Assembly (NCBI GenBank): GCA_903879335.1
Contig: CAIRLC010000019.1
Span: 62,001 to 126,000 of the forward strand
Direction: 5' to 3'
DNA: 64,000 nt
Source of the DNA: an uncultured Pseudomonadota bacterium
GTDB taxonomy: Bacteria; Pseudomonadota; Gammaproteobacteria; Steroidobacterales; Steroidobacteraceae
Shown: positions 45,210 through 55,102 of the stretch, in pieces
Position numbering within the stretch: position 1 is the first letter of the stretch
Layout of the letters: each line of letters begins with the position of its first letter
Notes under the pieces: generated by a model
What the model saw: the letters and a program-made list of their open reading frames with translations, nothing else
Database searches by the model: none
Told to the model about the DNA's origin: nothing
Made by a program: the position numbers and the translations under genes

Positions 45210-46625
45210 ATGCAGGTCGCGTATCCTTTGCGCATGTTTGGTCTGTTTCGATTGCCAGAGGGTGGGCTGCCATGGCGGGTGCCCGCCGCCCTAGCCGTTT
45301 TCGCGCTCCTCGGAACCTGTACCGCTCGACCCGGCGTGGTTGAGCAGGCGCGGACCGTCGGCGCGTTGCGGGTGGCCACCTATAACAGCCCTACGGCCTA
45401 CTATTTGGGTGCTCACGGCCCGGAAGGGCCTGAGTACGCGCTCGCTAAACGTTTTGCTCAGTCACTGGGGCTGCCCTTACAAATTATGGCGTACCCAAGC
45501 CCTGCAGCAGCCATTGCCGCCGTAGCCCATGGTCGAGCCCATATCGGCGCAGCTGGCCTCGCCGTGACACCCGAATGGCAGCGCGTAGTGCAATTTTCGC
45601 GGCCCTATCAGCGGGTCAAACTGCACCTCGTTCATCGTCGTGGCGTGGCCCGGCCGAAAGGGATTCAAGATCTCGCCGGACGTAAGGTTGCCGTCGTCGC
45701 AGGTAGCGCCCACGCATTTGCCTTGAAGCGACTCGCGCGTACCGTGCCAGGATTACACATTGAAGAGATTCCAGGCATTTCTACGCTGGATTTGTTGGAT
45801 CGAGTCTGGAGCGGAGAACTGGATGTCACCGTCGCTGATCGCAACGAGTTCTATCTCACTCGACCGTATCACCCGGAGCTAAGGATTGCCTTTAATTTCC
45901 CAACCGCTGACGAACTGGCCTGGGCGCTTCCTAAAGACGATCCCGATATCGCGAAACGCGTAGCTTCGTATTTTGGCGAGCTGGAGCGATTAGAGCCGGA
46001 CGTCGTTGCCCGCTTCTACGACCCTGATGAGCGGTATGACTACGCGGGGGCGCGCGTTTTAGTTCGTGACCTGCAGGATCGCTTGCCTGCGCTACGACCG
46101 ATCTTCGAACATGCCGCCCGAGAATTCCATCAAGACTGGCGAATTTTGGCTGCTGTGGGCTACCAAGAATCCCGTTGGAACTCTTCCGCCGTATCGTCAA
46201 CGCGGGTGAGGGGCCTCATGATGCTGACGGAAGATACGGCTGGCGCCCTCGGCGTTGCCGATCGAAAAAATGCTGCAGAGAGCATCCACGGCGGGGCCGC
46301 ATTTCTCGCCCAAATGCGCGAGACGATTCCCGATCGGGTGCCGGAACCAGATCGAACCTGGCTTGCGCTCGCGGCCTACAACATTGGTTATGCCCATGTC
46401 GAAGACGCGCGCGTCTTAGCCCAATCTGCAGGACGAGATCCCGACTCATGGCTCGATGTCAGAGACTTTTTGCCGCGATTGTCTGAGGCCGCGTGGTACG
46501 AAAAAACGAAGCACGGTTACGCGCGCGGCTGGGAAGCGGCCCGATTTGTGGACAATGTGCGCAGTTATTTAGACGTACTGGAATGGGCGGTACCATCCGG
46601 AGTCCTTGGTCCTTCAGCGGGTTGA
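45210..46625 (+). CDS. mltF: Membrane-bound lytic murein transglycosylase F
   Basis: This 471-residue protein has a signal (VPAALAVFALLGTCTARP), a solute-binding-like domain (about 55-290) and a lysozyme-like transglycosylase domain (about 310-455). The latter has YQESRWNSSAVSSTRVRGLMML (catalytic Glu), GGAAFLAQM and ALAAYNIGYAHVEDAR. It cleaves peptidoglycan with formation of 1,6-anhydro-muramyl ends. The start could also be the ATG at 45234. The 3' end overlaps tadA by 61 bp. Confidence 0.93.
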   Translation: MQVAYPLRMFGLFRLPEGGLPWRVPAALAVFALLGTCTARPGVVEQARTVGALRVATYNSPTAYYLGAHGPEGPEYALAKRFAQSLGLPLQIMAYPSPAAAIAAVAHGRAHIGAAGLAVTPEWQRVVQFSRPYQRVKLHLVHRRGVARPKGIQDLAGRKVAVVAGSAHAFALKRLARTVPGLHIEEIPGISTLDLLDRVWSGELDVTVADRNEFYLTRPYHPELRIAFNFPTADELAWALPKDDPDIAKRVASYFGELERLEPDVVARFYDPDERYDYAGARVLVRDLQDRLPALRPIFEHAAREFHQDWRILAAVGYQESRWNSSAVSSTRVRGLMMLTEDTAGALGVADRKNAAESIHGGAAFLAQMRETIPDRVPEPDRTWLALAAYNIGYAHVEDARVLAQSAGRDPDSWLDVRDFLPRLSEAAWYEKTKHGYARGWEAARFVDNVRSYLDVLEWAVPSGVLGPSAG

Positions 46626-47077
46626 CCTCGACGACGGCGGAAGAAATTTCTGAGTTGAGCGCCGCATTCTTCGGAGAGAACGCCGCCAAAAACGTCGAGC
46701 GAATGATTCATCGCCCGACAATGCGCTAAGTCTAACGCGCTCCCCGCCGCTCCCTGTCGCGGATCCCACGCGCCGAATACCAATCGCCGCACGCGCGCAT
46801 GAACCATGGCCGCCGTGCACATCGGACACGGCTCTAGAGTCACGTAGACGGTGGCCTCGAGCAATCGATACGTCGACAAATGCAAACCGGCCTGCCGAAG
46901 CGCGAGGATTTCTGCATGTGCCGTCGGGTCGTGTAACCCGACTGGGCGATTCCAGCCCTCACCGACGATTTCATTCCCAAGCACGACGACAGCGCCGACC
47001 GGAACTTCGCCTTCCGCTTCCGCCCGCGCAGCTAGTTCCAAAGCACGGTGCAGATACAATTCATCGACAGAGGCCAT
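46565..47077 (-). CDS. tadA: tRNA-specific adenosine deaminase
   Basis: This 170-residue zinc enzyme converts A34 of tRNA-Arg(ACG) to inosine. Sites are HAEILAL (catalytic His and Glu) and EPCPMCTAAMVHARV (zinc cysteines), with VPVGAVVVLGNEIVGEGWNRP before. The ATG at 47077 is preferred to an upstream start. A basic/Gly-rich tail of about 25 residues (NFFRRRRGQ onward) lies in the part that overlaps mltF. Confidence 0.95.
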   Translation of the reverse strand: MASVDELYLHRALELAARAEAEGEVPVGAVVVLGNEIVGEGWNRPVGLHDPTAHAEILALRQAGLHLSTYRLLEATVYVTLEPCPMCTAAMVHARVRRLVFGAWDPRQGAAGSALDLAHCRAMNHSLDVFGGVLSEECGAQLRNFFRRRRGQPAEGPRTPDGTAHSSTSK

Positions 47078-47130
47078 CAAATGATCCAAAGACACAGTCT
47101 GGTCGACACAGTATAGCGGTCCAGTGCCGA

Positions 47131-49152
47131 TCAATACTCCACGACACCCTGCGAAAACTTAAAGTGACGACGCTCTCCTTTGACCATCCGTAGTACACCC
47201 ACATCCCGCGCCGCATCATCCACCAACAAGAGGCGCAGATTCCCGACCTCATTGTAGATATCTATGTGGCCAACGCTGCCGGCGAAGAGCACGTCGGCCC
47301 CGGCCATCGGCGCCACAATCCCGGCCAGCTCCACTTCGTCGACATGCTCGATACAAATTAGACAGGTCGCGCGAGAAATTCCCGGATGAAGAGGACCTGG
47401 GGTGCGAAAACCTTGCAAGACCGCCGGTCGATGGGGAGTCGATACGACCCGTAGCCGCCGTGCATTCGTCACTAGGATTCTGCCCAATAGCCCGCCGAAA
47501 ATATCGACTGTGGCGCCCGGCGCTCTAAAAGAAACCAACGGAGCTGCGGGGACCGTGGTGACCTCGTCGAGGATCAGATGAGGGTTGGTGCCCTGCACAG
47601 GGTCTCCGTAAGCAACATTGGGATCCCCAAGGATCGTGGAATTAATATCCACCGCCGCTAGGCCCACTCGACGAAACCGTACGGTCGTATCCGCACCACC
47701 TAACTGTATAAATGGCCCACGCCCGCCATACCACGTGATCACCGCACCGGGCTCACCCTCTATAGTCAGATCGTGGCGAATCACAGCCGAGCCACCCGGA
47801 TGGCGCCCCGTTTTCACACGGATCAGATCGCCGGCAGATGATGCTTGGATAGCCTCAGCAAGGCTGGCGTAACCGTGTTCACCCACGATCCGAACTTGCC
47901 CGGTTTCGTGAGCTCTATACGCAGTGTCGTGTTGTAGGGTCGGACCCAGCAAAGGAGCAGGGCCGGTGACAATGTACGCTCGACCATTCACGCCGAAGGG
48001 GGATTGAAGAAAATTTAAGTTAATCGATGCCCATGGACGCACCGTTTCTGCATCAACACCCCTTTCAGCGGACGACAAGAAAGGAATCGGGTCCGGCTGC
48101 CATCGAGTCAGCAGATACTCTCGGCCCGAAGCCAGCACGGTGTAAGTGGCTACCGCCAACACCCCGAACCGCGCAACTCTACGCCGCCACTCGAGCCGCT
48201 TTTGGGCGGCGTGGAAGCCCGGTGCATCCCCGATTACCGCGCGACGACGCATGACCTGCCGGTCCAAACGGCGAGTTACCAATAACCATACGCCGATCAG
48301 CAGAATCAAAAGGGCAGCAGCATAGGTCTCTACCATCGACGGTAACGACCGAGGACTGACTGCGGTCATGAGCATGACCAGCAGGATCGACAGGCCTAAA
48401 ACCATACCGAAACGCTGCTCGGGTGTGAGGGCAGCACGCCGGGTCGTCGGCTGCCAATCTTCGAGCAACACTTCGCCGCTGATCGCATCGACCGCCAACA
48501 GCAAGGTGCGGCTGGCATTAGAGACGGTACATAACCAAATCGGCCAGTAATACTCGAAGTCTCTGACCGGGGAAGCACTCGCAATTTCACCCGGTAACAC
48601 CCAATAGTGGGCGTCCCGTAAACGGCTCAGATCTTCTGCGGCTCGTGTGTGGCGTAAGGCGACATCTACCGAACGTAATCGCAACTCACCCTCAGGGACG
48701 CCTTGCGGTGGCTCCCGCACCTTGATGCCGCGTTCCAGCCGCTCCCGTAGAGCTACCGGCAACCCTTCAGCACAGCAAATATCCAATTGGTAGGGGTGTG
48801 TGGACAGCACCGTATTGGTCCGGTCCGGCATGCGGACTTGGCAAATCCCCTCGATCCGGCGCATCGGAACGTGTAGCGGGCGCAGATCACGCGACAATTG
48901 CAGCCCAAGCGCGGCGGGATCAATCGCGGCGGCCCGCCCGATAGCCGCTAAGAATCGATATTCAAAAGTCTCAAAATTAGCTCGGTAAGAAACGCCGCCC
49001 ACAGGCGCATCCAAGGACGGCGTCCGCGTCAGATCTGACCCGCAGAGAGGACAGACCTGATGACTGACCGGTCCAGCAATCTCATATTGCGCACGGCAAC
49101 GGTCGCAAACGAAAGAATAATTTGCCGCCTCGCCACTATCGGATCTATCCAT
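47131..49152 (-). CDS. Unrecognised membrane protein with zinc ribbon and C-terminal beta-helix-like region
   Basis: This 673-residue protein has an N-terminal zinc ribbon (CDRC at 16-19, CPLC at 34-37), a soluble domain (about 40-215) and three hydrophobic segments near residues 245-385 (FGMVLGLSILLVMLMTAVS, AAALLILLIGVWLLV, FGVLAVATYTVLASG). The last about 260 residues have a repeating beta-strand pattern with DLTIEGEPGAVITWYGG, VDINSTILGDPNVAYGD and short turns, like a right-handed beta-helix. GAGGG precedes the ATG at 49152. No family recognised; a membrane-anchored polysaccharide- or surface-associated protein is one guess. Confidence 0.75.
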   Translation of the reverse strand: MDRSDSGEAANYSFVCDRCRAQYEIAGPVSHQVCPLCGSDLTRTPSLDAPVGGVSYRANFETFEYRFLAAIGRAAAIDPAALGLQLSRDLRPLHVPMRRIEGICQVRMPDRTNTVLSTHPYQLDICCAEGLPVALRERLERGIKVREPPQGVPEGELRLRSVDVALRHTRAAEDLSRLRDAHYWVLPGEIASASPVRDFEYYWPIWLCTVSNASRTLLLAVDAISGEVLLEDWQPTTRRAALTPEQRFGMVLGLSILLVMLMTAVSPRSLPSMVETYAAALLILLIGVWLLVTRRLDRQVMRRRAVIGDAPGFHAAQKRLEWRRRVARFGVLAVATYTVLASGREYLLTRWQPDPIPFLSSAERGVDAETVRPWASINLNFLQSPFGVNGRAYIVTGPAPLLGPTLQHDTAYRAHETGQVRIVGEHGYASLAEAIQASSAGDLIRVKTGRHPGGSAVIRHDLTIEGEPGAVITWYGGRGPFIQLGGADTTVRFRRVGLAAVDINSTILGDPNVAYGDPVQGTNPHLILDEVTTVPAAPLVSFRAPGATVDIFGGLLGRILVTNARRLRVVSTPHRPAVLQGFRTPGPLHPGISRATCLICIEHVDEVELAGIVAPMAGADVLFAGSVGHIDIYNEVGNLRLLLVDDAARDVGVLRMVKGERRHFKFSQGVVEY

Positions 49153-49426
49153 TGACCCTCGTCCTATCGACAACTTCTGCTCAAAATCACTTTTGCGATA
49201 TTTTGAGAACGCTCCCAAGGCACTACAAGTCGGGAGATTAACTTAAGGTCATAGCATGATCCTGACCCGAGTTAATTCAATCTGTGTCGACCCCAACCAG
49301 AATCCCACGGTCGCTCGGTCGGTGCCGCAATCGACGAAGGCGGCGCCATGCCAGCCACGCACGGGATTGAGCGCGACCGCAGATCCTGACGCGTGATAGC
49401 CTCGGGATCTAAATCGGGAGTCTCCT

Positions 49427-51154
49427 ATGCCATCGATTTTTCGTTGTTACCGCGTCTTGCCGCTTCTGTTACTGGCACTCAGCAGTGCGCAGGCAGAACC
49501 CCCGAGTGTGGACGCTCTGCTTGTTCACGGCCATGTCTATACAGCCGATCCCAGCCATCCTTGGGCCGAGTCGATCGCCGTCAAAGCAGGCCGGATCATG
49601 GCTGTAGGAGATGAGCGCACCACTCGCAAGGCAGCCCCGAAAGGTGCAACGGTCATCGATTTGGGTGGACGCACGGCGCTGCCAGGACTCGTCGACGCCC
49701 ATGTACACCTGCTATTCGGTTCGATAGAACTCGAGGGTTTGAACCTGTCGACGCCCGCCAAGAGCGTTACGCCAGATATGACCGAGGCCTTCGAGACCGC
49801 CATCCGCGATTACGCGTTGTCGCGGCCGCACGCGCCTGTGCTGATCGCGCGCGCCGACTTTGGCACGGTTGACCCGATCGCGCCGAACCATGCTGTACTG
49901 GACCGCGCCGTCCCAAATCAACCGATCATCGTTCATAACTCATCAGAGCACGCGCTGTACGTCAATGCGCGTGCGTTGGCCTTAGCCGGCATCGGCGATA
50001 GTCCTTTGTCCGACCCCGCTGAAGAAAAAGGGGTTCTGCGAGACGCCAGCGGTCATCCCACCGGCGTATTAATCGAAGCGGCGCAGGAGACGATGGAGCG
50101 CGCGGTCCTGCCGCTGATCCCGACGGCAGAAAAACTGCGACTGATTGAAGCCGGCATGCGGCATCTAAATAGTTATGGCATCACCAGCATCGTGAACGCG
50201 ACCGGCGATTTGGCCGAACTCGACCTCTACGGAGCCTTGCGCGATGCAGGCCGAATGACCCTGCGTACCCGAACGGCCTTTGGGGCCGTCGCCTATCCGC
50301 ATCGCCTAAGTGCGAACTTTTTAGCCGATTTGGACACTGCGCGGGAGAAATACCACGACGAATGGGTGGCGGCGAACCTCGTTAAATTCTTTTCCGATGG
50401 CAGCACAGGTCTAGCACCACCCATCGTGTACCAAGCGAGCGAGTACAAGCGCATTGTGACGGAGCTCGATCGCCGGGGTTACGACCTAATGACCCATGCC
50501 CAGCGTGGTGACTCGGTGCATATGATCCTTGACGCTTACGACGCCGCGATCCGCGCTAACGGGCCACGCTCTCGCCGTCTCAGGATTGAGCATGACTTCC
50601 TCATTCCATCGGCTGATATCTCCCGCTATCACGAGCTCGGCATCATCGCGGGTATACAGCCGGATTTCTGTTGCCAGACCTTGGGCACAGGCTACGACGC
50701 CAATGATCCGACCGTGGCTGATCGCTGGAGGACACTGCTCGATACGGGCGCAACGCTTGCCATGTCAACGGACTGGCCATGCAGCTGGCCGCCTGACCCT
50801 TGGGTGAATATCAAGCAAGCACTGACCCGCCAGGTTTGGCACTCGGACGATACCGGACCCATCTTGTCCGGCCCGTTTGATGGCGCTAATCAAGGTGGCG
50901 CAAAACCAGTGTCCGGAGAGTTTTACCATCCGGAAGAGCGAATAACGGTGCGCGAAGCGATTGATGGGTATACGCGCGGTTCTGCCTATGCAGCACGCGC
51001 AGAAGACCGCGTGGGTCAGCTGACGCCTGGACGTCTTGCCGATGTGGTCGTTTTATCCACAGACCCGTTTTCAGCCTCTTTAGAAGACTTGGGCCATATC
51101 CATGCAGTGATGACGATCGTTGGCGGTCGGGTCGTGTACCAAGCGGAACACTGA
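49427..51154 (+). CDS. Secreted YtcJ-type amidohydrolase (AMD family 3)
   Basis: This 575-residue protein has a signal peptide (VLPLLLLALSSAQAE) and the amidohydrolase fold. Metal-binding DAHVHLLFG is near residue 90. The N- and C-terminal small beta-domains (HVYTADPSHPWAESIAVKAGRI and TPGRLADVVVLSTDPF) are typical. YtcJ-like enzymes cleave N-acyl or N-formyl amides, some acting as formamidases. The exact substrate is unknown. It converges with the alpha/beta hydrolase gene. A second copy is at 55103. Confidence 0.88.
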   Translation: MPSIFRCYRVLPLLLLALSSAQAEPPSVDALLVHGHVYTADPSHPWAESIAVKAGRIMAVGDERTTRKAAPKGATVIDLGGRTALPGLVDAHVHLLFGSIELEGLNLSTPAKSVTPDMTEAFETAIRDYALSRPHAPVLIARADFGTVDPIAPNHAVLDRAVPNQPIIVHNSSEHALYVNARALALAGIGDSPLSDPAEEKGVLRDASGHPTGVLIEAAQETMERAVLPLIPTAEKLRLIEAGMRHLNSYGITSIVNATGDLAELDLYGALRDAGRMTLRTRTAFGAVAYPHRLSANFLADLDTAREKYHDEWVAANLVKFFSDGSTGLAPPIVYQASEYKRIVTELDRRGYDLMTHAQRGDSVHMILDAYDAAIRANGPRSRRLRIEHDFLIPSADISRYHELGIIAGIQPDFCCQTLGTGYDANDPTVADRWRTLLDTGATLAMSTDWPCSWPPDPWVNIKQALTRQVWHSDDTGPILSGPFDGANQGGAKPVSGEFYHPEERITVREAIDGYTRGSAYAARAEDRVGQLTPGRLADVVVLSTDPFSASLEDLGHIHAVMTIVGGRVVYQAEH

Positions 51155-51184
51155 TTCAGTCGCAACGATCGCTAAGCGTCAGCG

Positions 51185-51213
51185 TGCGGGGTTGGCAACC
51201 ATGCCACCCCGCA
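51185..51213. terminator. Hairpin after YtcJ-type amidohydrolase
   Basis: Stem TGCGGGGT/ACCCCGCA (8 bp) extends through GGCA/TGCC with one bulged T to an ACCA loop, 31 bp past the amidohydrolase stop. It is a strong stem in a convergent gap; no T run follows. Confidence 0.55.
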
Positions 51214-51236
51214 GCCTGCGGATACTCAGCGAGTAA

Positions 51237-51260
51237 CGCTCCCTCAGCCTGAGAGGAGCG
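51237..51260. terminator. Second hairpin in the same convergent gap
   Basis: CGCTCC/GGAGCG with an inner CTCA/TGAG pairing and loop GCC forms a roughly 10-bp stem with one bulged A. It lies 6 bp from the end of the alpha/beta hydrolase and may end that minus-strand transcript. Confidence 0.5.
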
Positions 51261-51265
51261 GCGCT

Positions 51266-52126
51266 TCAATGCATCAGAGGATTCAACCAGCGCAGAATGC
51301 GTTGCTGCAATTCGATCCGATGATCAGACCAGCCATGGTCTGTCGATGCATGAAAAGCCTCGACACGACCACCCGCCTCCCGCAAGCCGATCACGAGTCG
51401 ATCGGTCTGCGGGGCCAAGCCGTCATCGGAACTGAGTACAAGTACGGGGACGCGGCTCAATGCCTGGTCGAGCGTATCAAAGCGCCATAGGCGCCCGTGT
51501 TCAATGAGCTCATCCGCCATTGATTCGGGGGTGACGCCAGCCAAACTCTCCATATCGTCACGCATTCGAGCAATGACCACGTCCCGGTCTGCGGCAGTCG
51601 ATCGACCCATATCCGCTGCAGAGATCAGAACCGCGCCTTTAAGCTCGGGATGGTGCGCTGCGGTATGAGCAGTCACCCATCCGCCCATGCTATGACCGAC
51701 GAGGGCGATACGACGGGAATCCGCCCCTAAGGTCTGAACCGTCTGCAGGTCCGCAAGATAGTCGAGCACTGCGCCGGCGTCTTCTAAATTGCCTGCAAAA
51801 CTGAAAGATCCTGGGCTACCCCAAGAGCCTCGATAATTGAAAGTCACGGCGATGTAACCCGCTCGCCGAAGCGTTTGGGCGATATCCAAATTTTTCTCGT
51901 TACCCGGAAGTCCGTGACAGATCACGACCACCGGGTGCGGGCCGCCGCCAGCGGGCACATAGGCGATCCCGTTGATGAGCACCCCATGGCTTGGGATATG
52001 AAGAACAACCATAGCGGCTGGATGACGCGCGTCGTGAGGAGGATCTGTAAAGATCGCCCGCTCCAGTGGCGCGGCACCGCTAGCCAGACAACACAAGAGT
52101 CCAATTGCCGACCACAAAGACCTCAT
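51266..52126 (-). CDS. Alpha/beta hydrolase, exported
   Basis: This 286-residue protein has a signal (SAIGLLCCLASGAAP) and an alpha/beta hydrolase domain. Oxyanion-hole HGLPGNE, nucleophile elbow GHSMGGW, acid near SSDDGLAP and histidine in STDHGWSDH complete a triad. AGGA precedes the ATG at 52126; an in-frame TTG at 52147 is rejected. The activity could be esterase or peptidase-like. It lies downstream of the permease gene on the same strand with a 60-bp AT-rich gap. Confidence 0.85.
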   Translation of the reverse strand: MRSLWSAIGLLCCLASGAAPLERAIFTDPPHDARHPAAMVVLHIPSHGVLINGIAYVPAGGGPHPVVVICHGLPGNEKNLDIAQTLRRAGYIAVTFNYRGSWGSPGSFSFAGNLEDAGAVLDYLADLQTVQTLGADSRRIALVGHSMGGWVTAHTAAHHPELKGAVLISAADMGRSTAADRDVVIARMRDDMESLAGVTPESMADELIEHGRLWRFDTLDQALSRVPVLVLSSDDGLAPQTDRLVIGLREAGGRVEAFHASTDHGWSDHRIELQQRILRWLNPLMH

Positions 52127-52186
52127 GCGATGTTCTTTCCTAATCAAAAATCAGATATCAAAACTAAATTTGTCATTAACGCGGGG

Positions 52187-53674
52187 TTAGAACTCGCACT
52201 GATCGAGTGGAACGAGCCGGGTCTTTTTCACCCATTTATGAATCACATACAACAAAATAAAGACAGGAATCATCAGATAACTAGTAACCACATCAAACCA
52301 AGAAAACGGATCAGCCGTGAAAACGCCTGCGTTGGCACCAAACACGACCGCTACAAAAAGGATGAGTGACAGCCAGGTCCCATACGGGAAAAATTTGGCT
52401 TTGAACAAAAGAGCGTCGGGGCTGTTCCCTTGAGCGACCCAAGCACGACGAAAGCGCAAATGGCAGATCGCAATGCCAAGCCAAATTAAAAATCCGGTTA
52501 GGCTGCTCGCGTTGTACAACAGCTGATAAATTTTTTGATCGCCGACATAGCTGGAGAAAAAGGCAAACGCGCCGACCATTCCGGTCGCTAAGAGCGCAGC
52601 CACCGGCACGCCTCGCTTGTTAACCCTCGCAAACTGTTTAGGCGCACTACCCGCGCAAGCCATCGCATGCAGCATGCGTGTCGAAACATAGAAAGCTGAA
52701 TTTCCACACGACAACACGGCCGTCAAAATCACGGCATTCATAATGTTTGCCGCGTAAAAACCGATGTGGGGGACCTTTGCGAATACCATTGTAAACGGCG
52801 AGAAGGCAACATGCGCTTCGTTGCCGCTCAGAAGATCAGGATTGTTGAAGCCAACGAGCGTTCCAACGACGAATATTGCCCCAACGTAAAAGAGCAAAAT
52901 CCGCCAGAAGACGCTGCGAATAGCGCGAGGTACATTGCGCACGGGATCGGCGGTCTCCGCGGCAGCCAGTCCGACGCCCTCAGTGCCTTGAAACGAGAAG
53001 CCCGCCACCATAAATACGCTCAGCACACCGCCCAGCCCGCCGACAAAGGGAGCTGATCGGCCAGTGCCAGGATCTTTGAGCGACCAATTCTGAAATCCGA
53101 CGGCATCCTCACCAAGACCACCAAAGATCAACAAGAGTCCGACCGCCAAGAAAATGATGACCGTAATGACCTTAATGCCAGCGAACCAATATTCAGCTTC
53201 GGCGTAAGCTTCAACGGTCATCCAATTCAGCCCCATCAGTAGAACAAAAAATCCCATCGCCCAGAGGGTGGTGTTCGCGTGAGGGAACCAAAACTCAATG
53301 ATCAACGCCCCAGCAACCAACTCGGCCGCCAGGGTGATCGTCCAACTCAGCCAATAGTTCCAACCCGCCGCGAAACCGAGCGATGAATCCACGAATCGGT
53401 TGGCATAGGCCTCAAATGAGCCCGGGATGGGCAACTGCGTGGCCATTTCGCCCAAGGACTGCATCATGCAGTAGACCGCGAGGCCCATGATGGCATACCC
53501 CAGTAACGCACCAGCCGGGCCGGCTTGTGCGATAGCGCTCCCACTGGCAAGAAACAAGCCGGTCCCGATGGCCCCGCCGACGGCGATCATGCTCAACTGT
53601 CGAGCACTGATTGATCGTTTCAACTGCTGTTGTTCGGTATCCGGCATCGACATGGACGGCGCCCCCAGCGGCAT
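52187..53674 (-). CDS. APC-superfamily amino acid permease, LysP-like
   Basis: This 495-residue protein has about 12 hydrophobic segments. It matches the AAT family: ARQLSMIAVGGAIGTGLFLASGSA, AEAEYWFAGIKVITVI, GFSFQGTEGVGLAAAETADP, MNAVILTAVLSCGNSAFYVSTRML. Sequence similarity to E. coli LysP is strong in these blocks, but substrate specificity for lysine is not established. Start codons at 53674, 53653 and 53647 are all possible. It would import an amino acid released by the neighbouring hydrolases; this link is inference. Confidence 0.88.
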   Translation of the reverse strand: MPLGAPSMSMPDTEQQQLKRSISARQLSMIAVGGAIGTGLFLASGSAIAQAGPAGALLGYAIMGLAVYCMMQSLGEMATQLPIPGSFEAYANRFVDSSLGFAAGWNYWLSWTITLAAELVAGALIIEFWFPHANTTLWAMGFFVLLMGLNWMTVEAYAEAEYWFAGIKVITVIIFLAVGLLLIFGGLGEDAVGFQNWSLKDPGTGRSAPFVGGLGGVLSVFMVAGFSFQGTEGVGLAAAETADPVRNVPRAIRSVFWRILLFYVGAIFVVGTLVGFNNPDLLSGNEAHVAFSPFTMVFAKVPHIGFYAANIMNAVILTAVLSCGNSAFYVSTRMLHAMACAGSAPKQFARVNKRGVPVAALLATGMVGAFAFFSSYVGDQKIYQLLYNASSLTGFLIWLGIAICHLRFRRAWVAQGNSPDALLFKAKFFPYGTWLSLILFVAVVFGANAGVFTADPFSWFDVVTSYLMIPVFILLYVIHKWVKKTRLVPLDQCEF

Positions 53675-53863
53675 GAAGGAATGTGCTGACGTTACCTGTC
53701 CGCAACACTTACGTCACTAGACTTTTTCCCGGCTAGATCAATCGACATCCGAGCCGCTTCGATTGCCGCCAATCCATGCAAGCTCAACAGTGACAGGCCC
53801 ACTCAATAGCGTCGTGAGGACCGGAGTCGGCCTGACCCGACGGTTCGCCGCAATGAGGGAAAT

Positions 53864-54910
53864 TCAGTAGGCGCGCTCAATCAACGCCCGCCACGAATCC
53901 GGTAGGCATCGTCTCAACCAGAGGCCGATATTCGCTTCGTGCTTTTGCCATAGGATTCCGGCGCCGATAATGGCAAACCCGATCGCCGTGAGCATGACCG
54001 GGAACAGCAAACTATCTCTAAACAATACTTGGGATAAGTGCCCAAGATAGATTGAGACCCCAAAGCCACCAAAAACAGCGAATACCCGCCGAACAAGTGC
54101 CGCGCCTATCGCAATGAGGCCCACATTGATCAGGGCATACAACAAGCGATTGAATTCGGATGCACCGTCTAGGCTAGTCAGGCCGCCCCAAAACGTCATG
54201 ACTCCGAATAGGTAGAGCCAGAATGCGAAATCCAAGCCTCGGCGATTTCTGAGATCTACCACCAGGGCCACGGTCAATGTTACGAGTCCAAAACCGACCG
54301 ACAACCACTTGCAGTGTTCAAAGTAACTCGCAGAATCCCGCGCCTGCAGTACGGCGGGTCCGAGATCCATGCTCATGTACCACAAGGTCACAGCGATCGG
54401 CATCACCGTAAACGGTAAGCGATACCGCCACAGCACCAATACACCTGCCAATAAAGTACCGAGTTCCATGGGCACCCATCGCCAGTCTATGAGGATATGA
54501 AAGTCACGGACACCACCCGTCATGTGGTCCGGCGGCCAAACTCCAAAAAGATGTTCAGCGCCGTATATCGCCGGTGGCACGTTCACGACAACAAGAGCAG
54601 CGAGCAAACCAGCTGGCAATGCCAAGCCGCGCTGCAGCAAAATCTCAGTCAATCCGATGGCGAGTGCCACGTAGCACGTTGAAATGATCAATAGCCCACC
54701 GCCACCGAATCGCGCCCATCCGAGCGTGACGAATAGAGTCATCGCCCCGATCGCGATCAAACCGCCCAAGTAATAGAGGATATGCGCTGGACGAAACGCG
54801 GCGACCGTCTGGTGCCGCTCGGCAAGAAAGGCCCACAGCTGCTCAGCTTGGGTGTTGCTCAGGATTCCTCGCGCTGTCGCGTCATTTAACTCTGTGCGAG
54901 AGATTTTCAT
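53864..54910 (-). CDS. DUF2157 multi-pass membrane protein
   Basis: This 348-residue protein starts with a cytoplasmic helix (ISRTELNDATARGILSNTQAEQLWAFL) typical of DUF2157, then about ten hydrophobic segments. The tail ends in RRCLPDSWRALIERAY. No catalytic motif is visible. GGAGTC precedes the ATG at 54910; an upstream in-frame start at 55027 gives a long non-hydrophobic extension and is rejected. Function is unknown. Confidence 0.75.
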   Translation of the reverse strand: MKISRTELNDATARGILSNTQAEQLWAFLAERHQTVAAFRPAHILYYLGGLIAIGAMTLFVTLGWARFGGGGLLIISTCYVALAIGLTEILLQRGLALPAGLLAALVVVNVPPAIYGAEHLFGVWPPDHMTGGVRDFHILIDWRWVPMELGTLLAGVLVLWRYRLPFTVMPIAVTLWYMSMDLGPAVLQARDSASYFEHCKWLSVGFGLVTLTVALVVDLRNRRGLDFAFWLYLFGVMTFWGGLTSLDGASEFNRLLYALINVGLIAIGAALVRRVFAVFGGFGVSIYLGHLSQVLFRDSLLFPVMLTAIGFAIIGAGILWQKHEANIGLWLRRCLPDSWRALIERAY

Positions 54911-55102
54911 GATGGTCGACTCCAACGGTAAACGACCCCAGAAACCAGCACTGATAGTGGCACATCGACGGCTGCTTGTAGGGGCCGGCTGCCTTGGCCG
55001 ATCAAATAAACTGAGCGCATGACTCACTGGCCCCAGATGGCCTCGGCGACCGCGACTAACGCTTTAAGGGGTGATACCGTTAGGGGTTACGGGGGAATGT
55101 GC

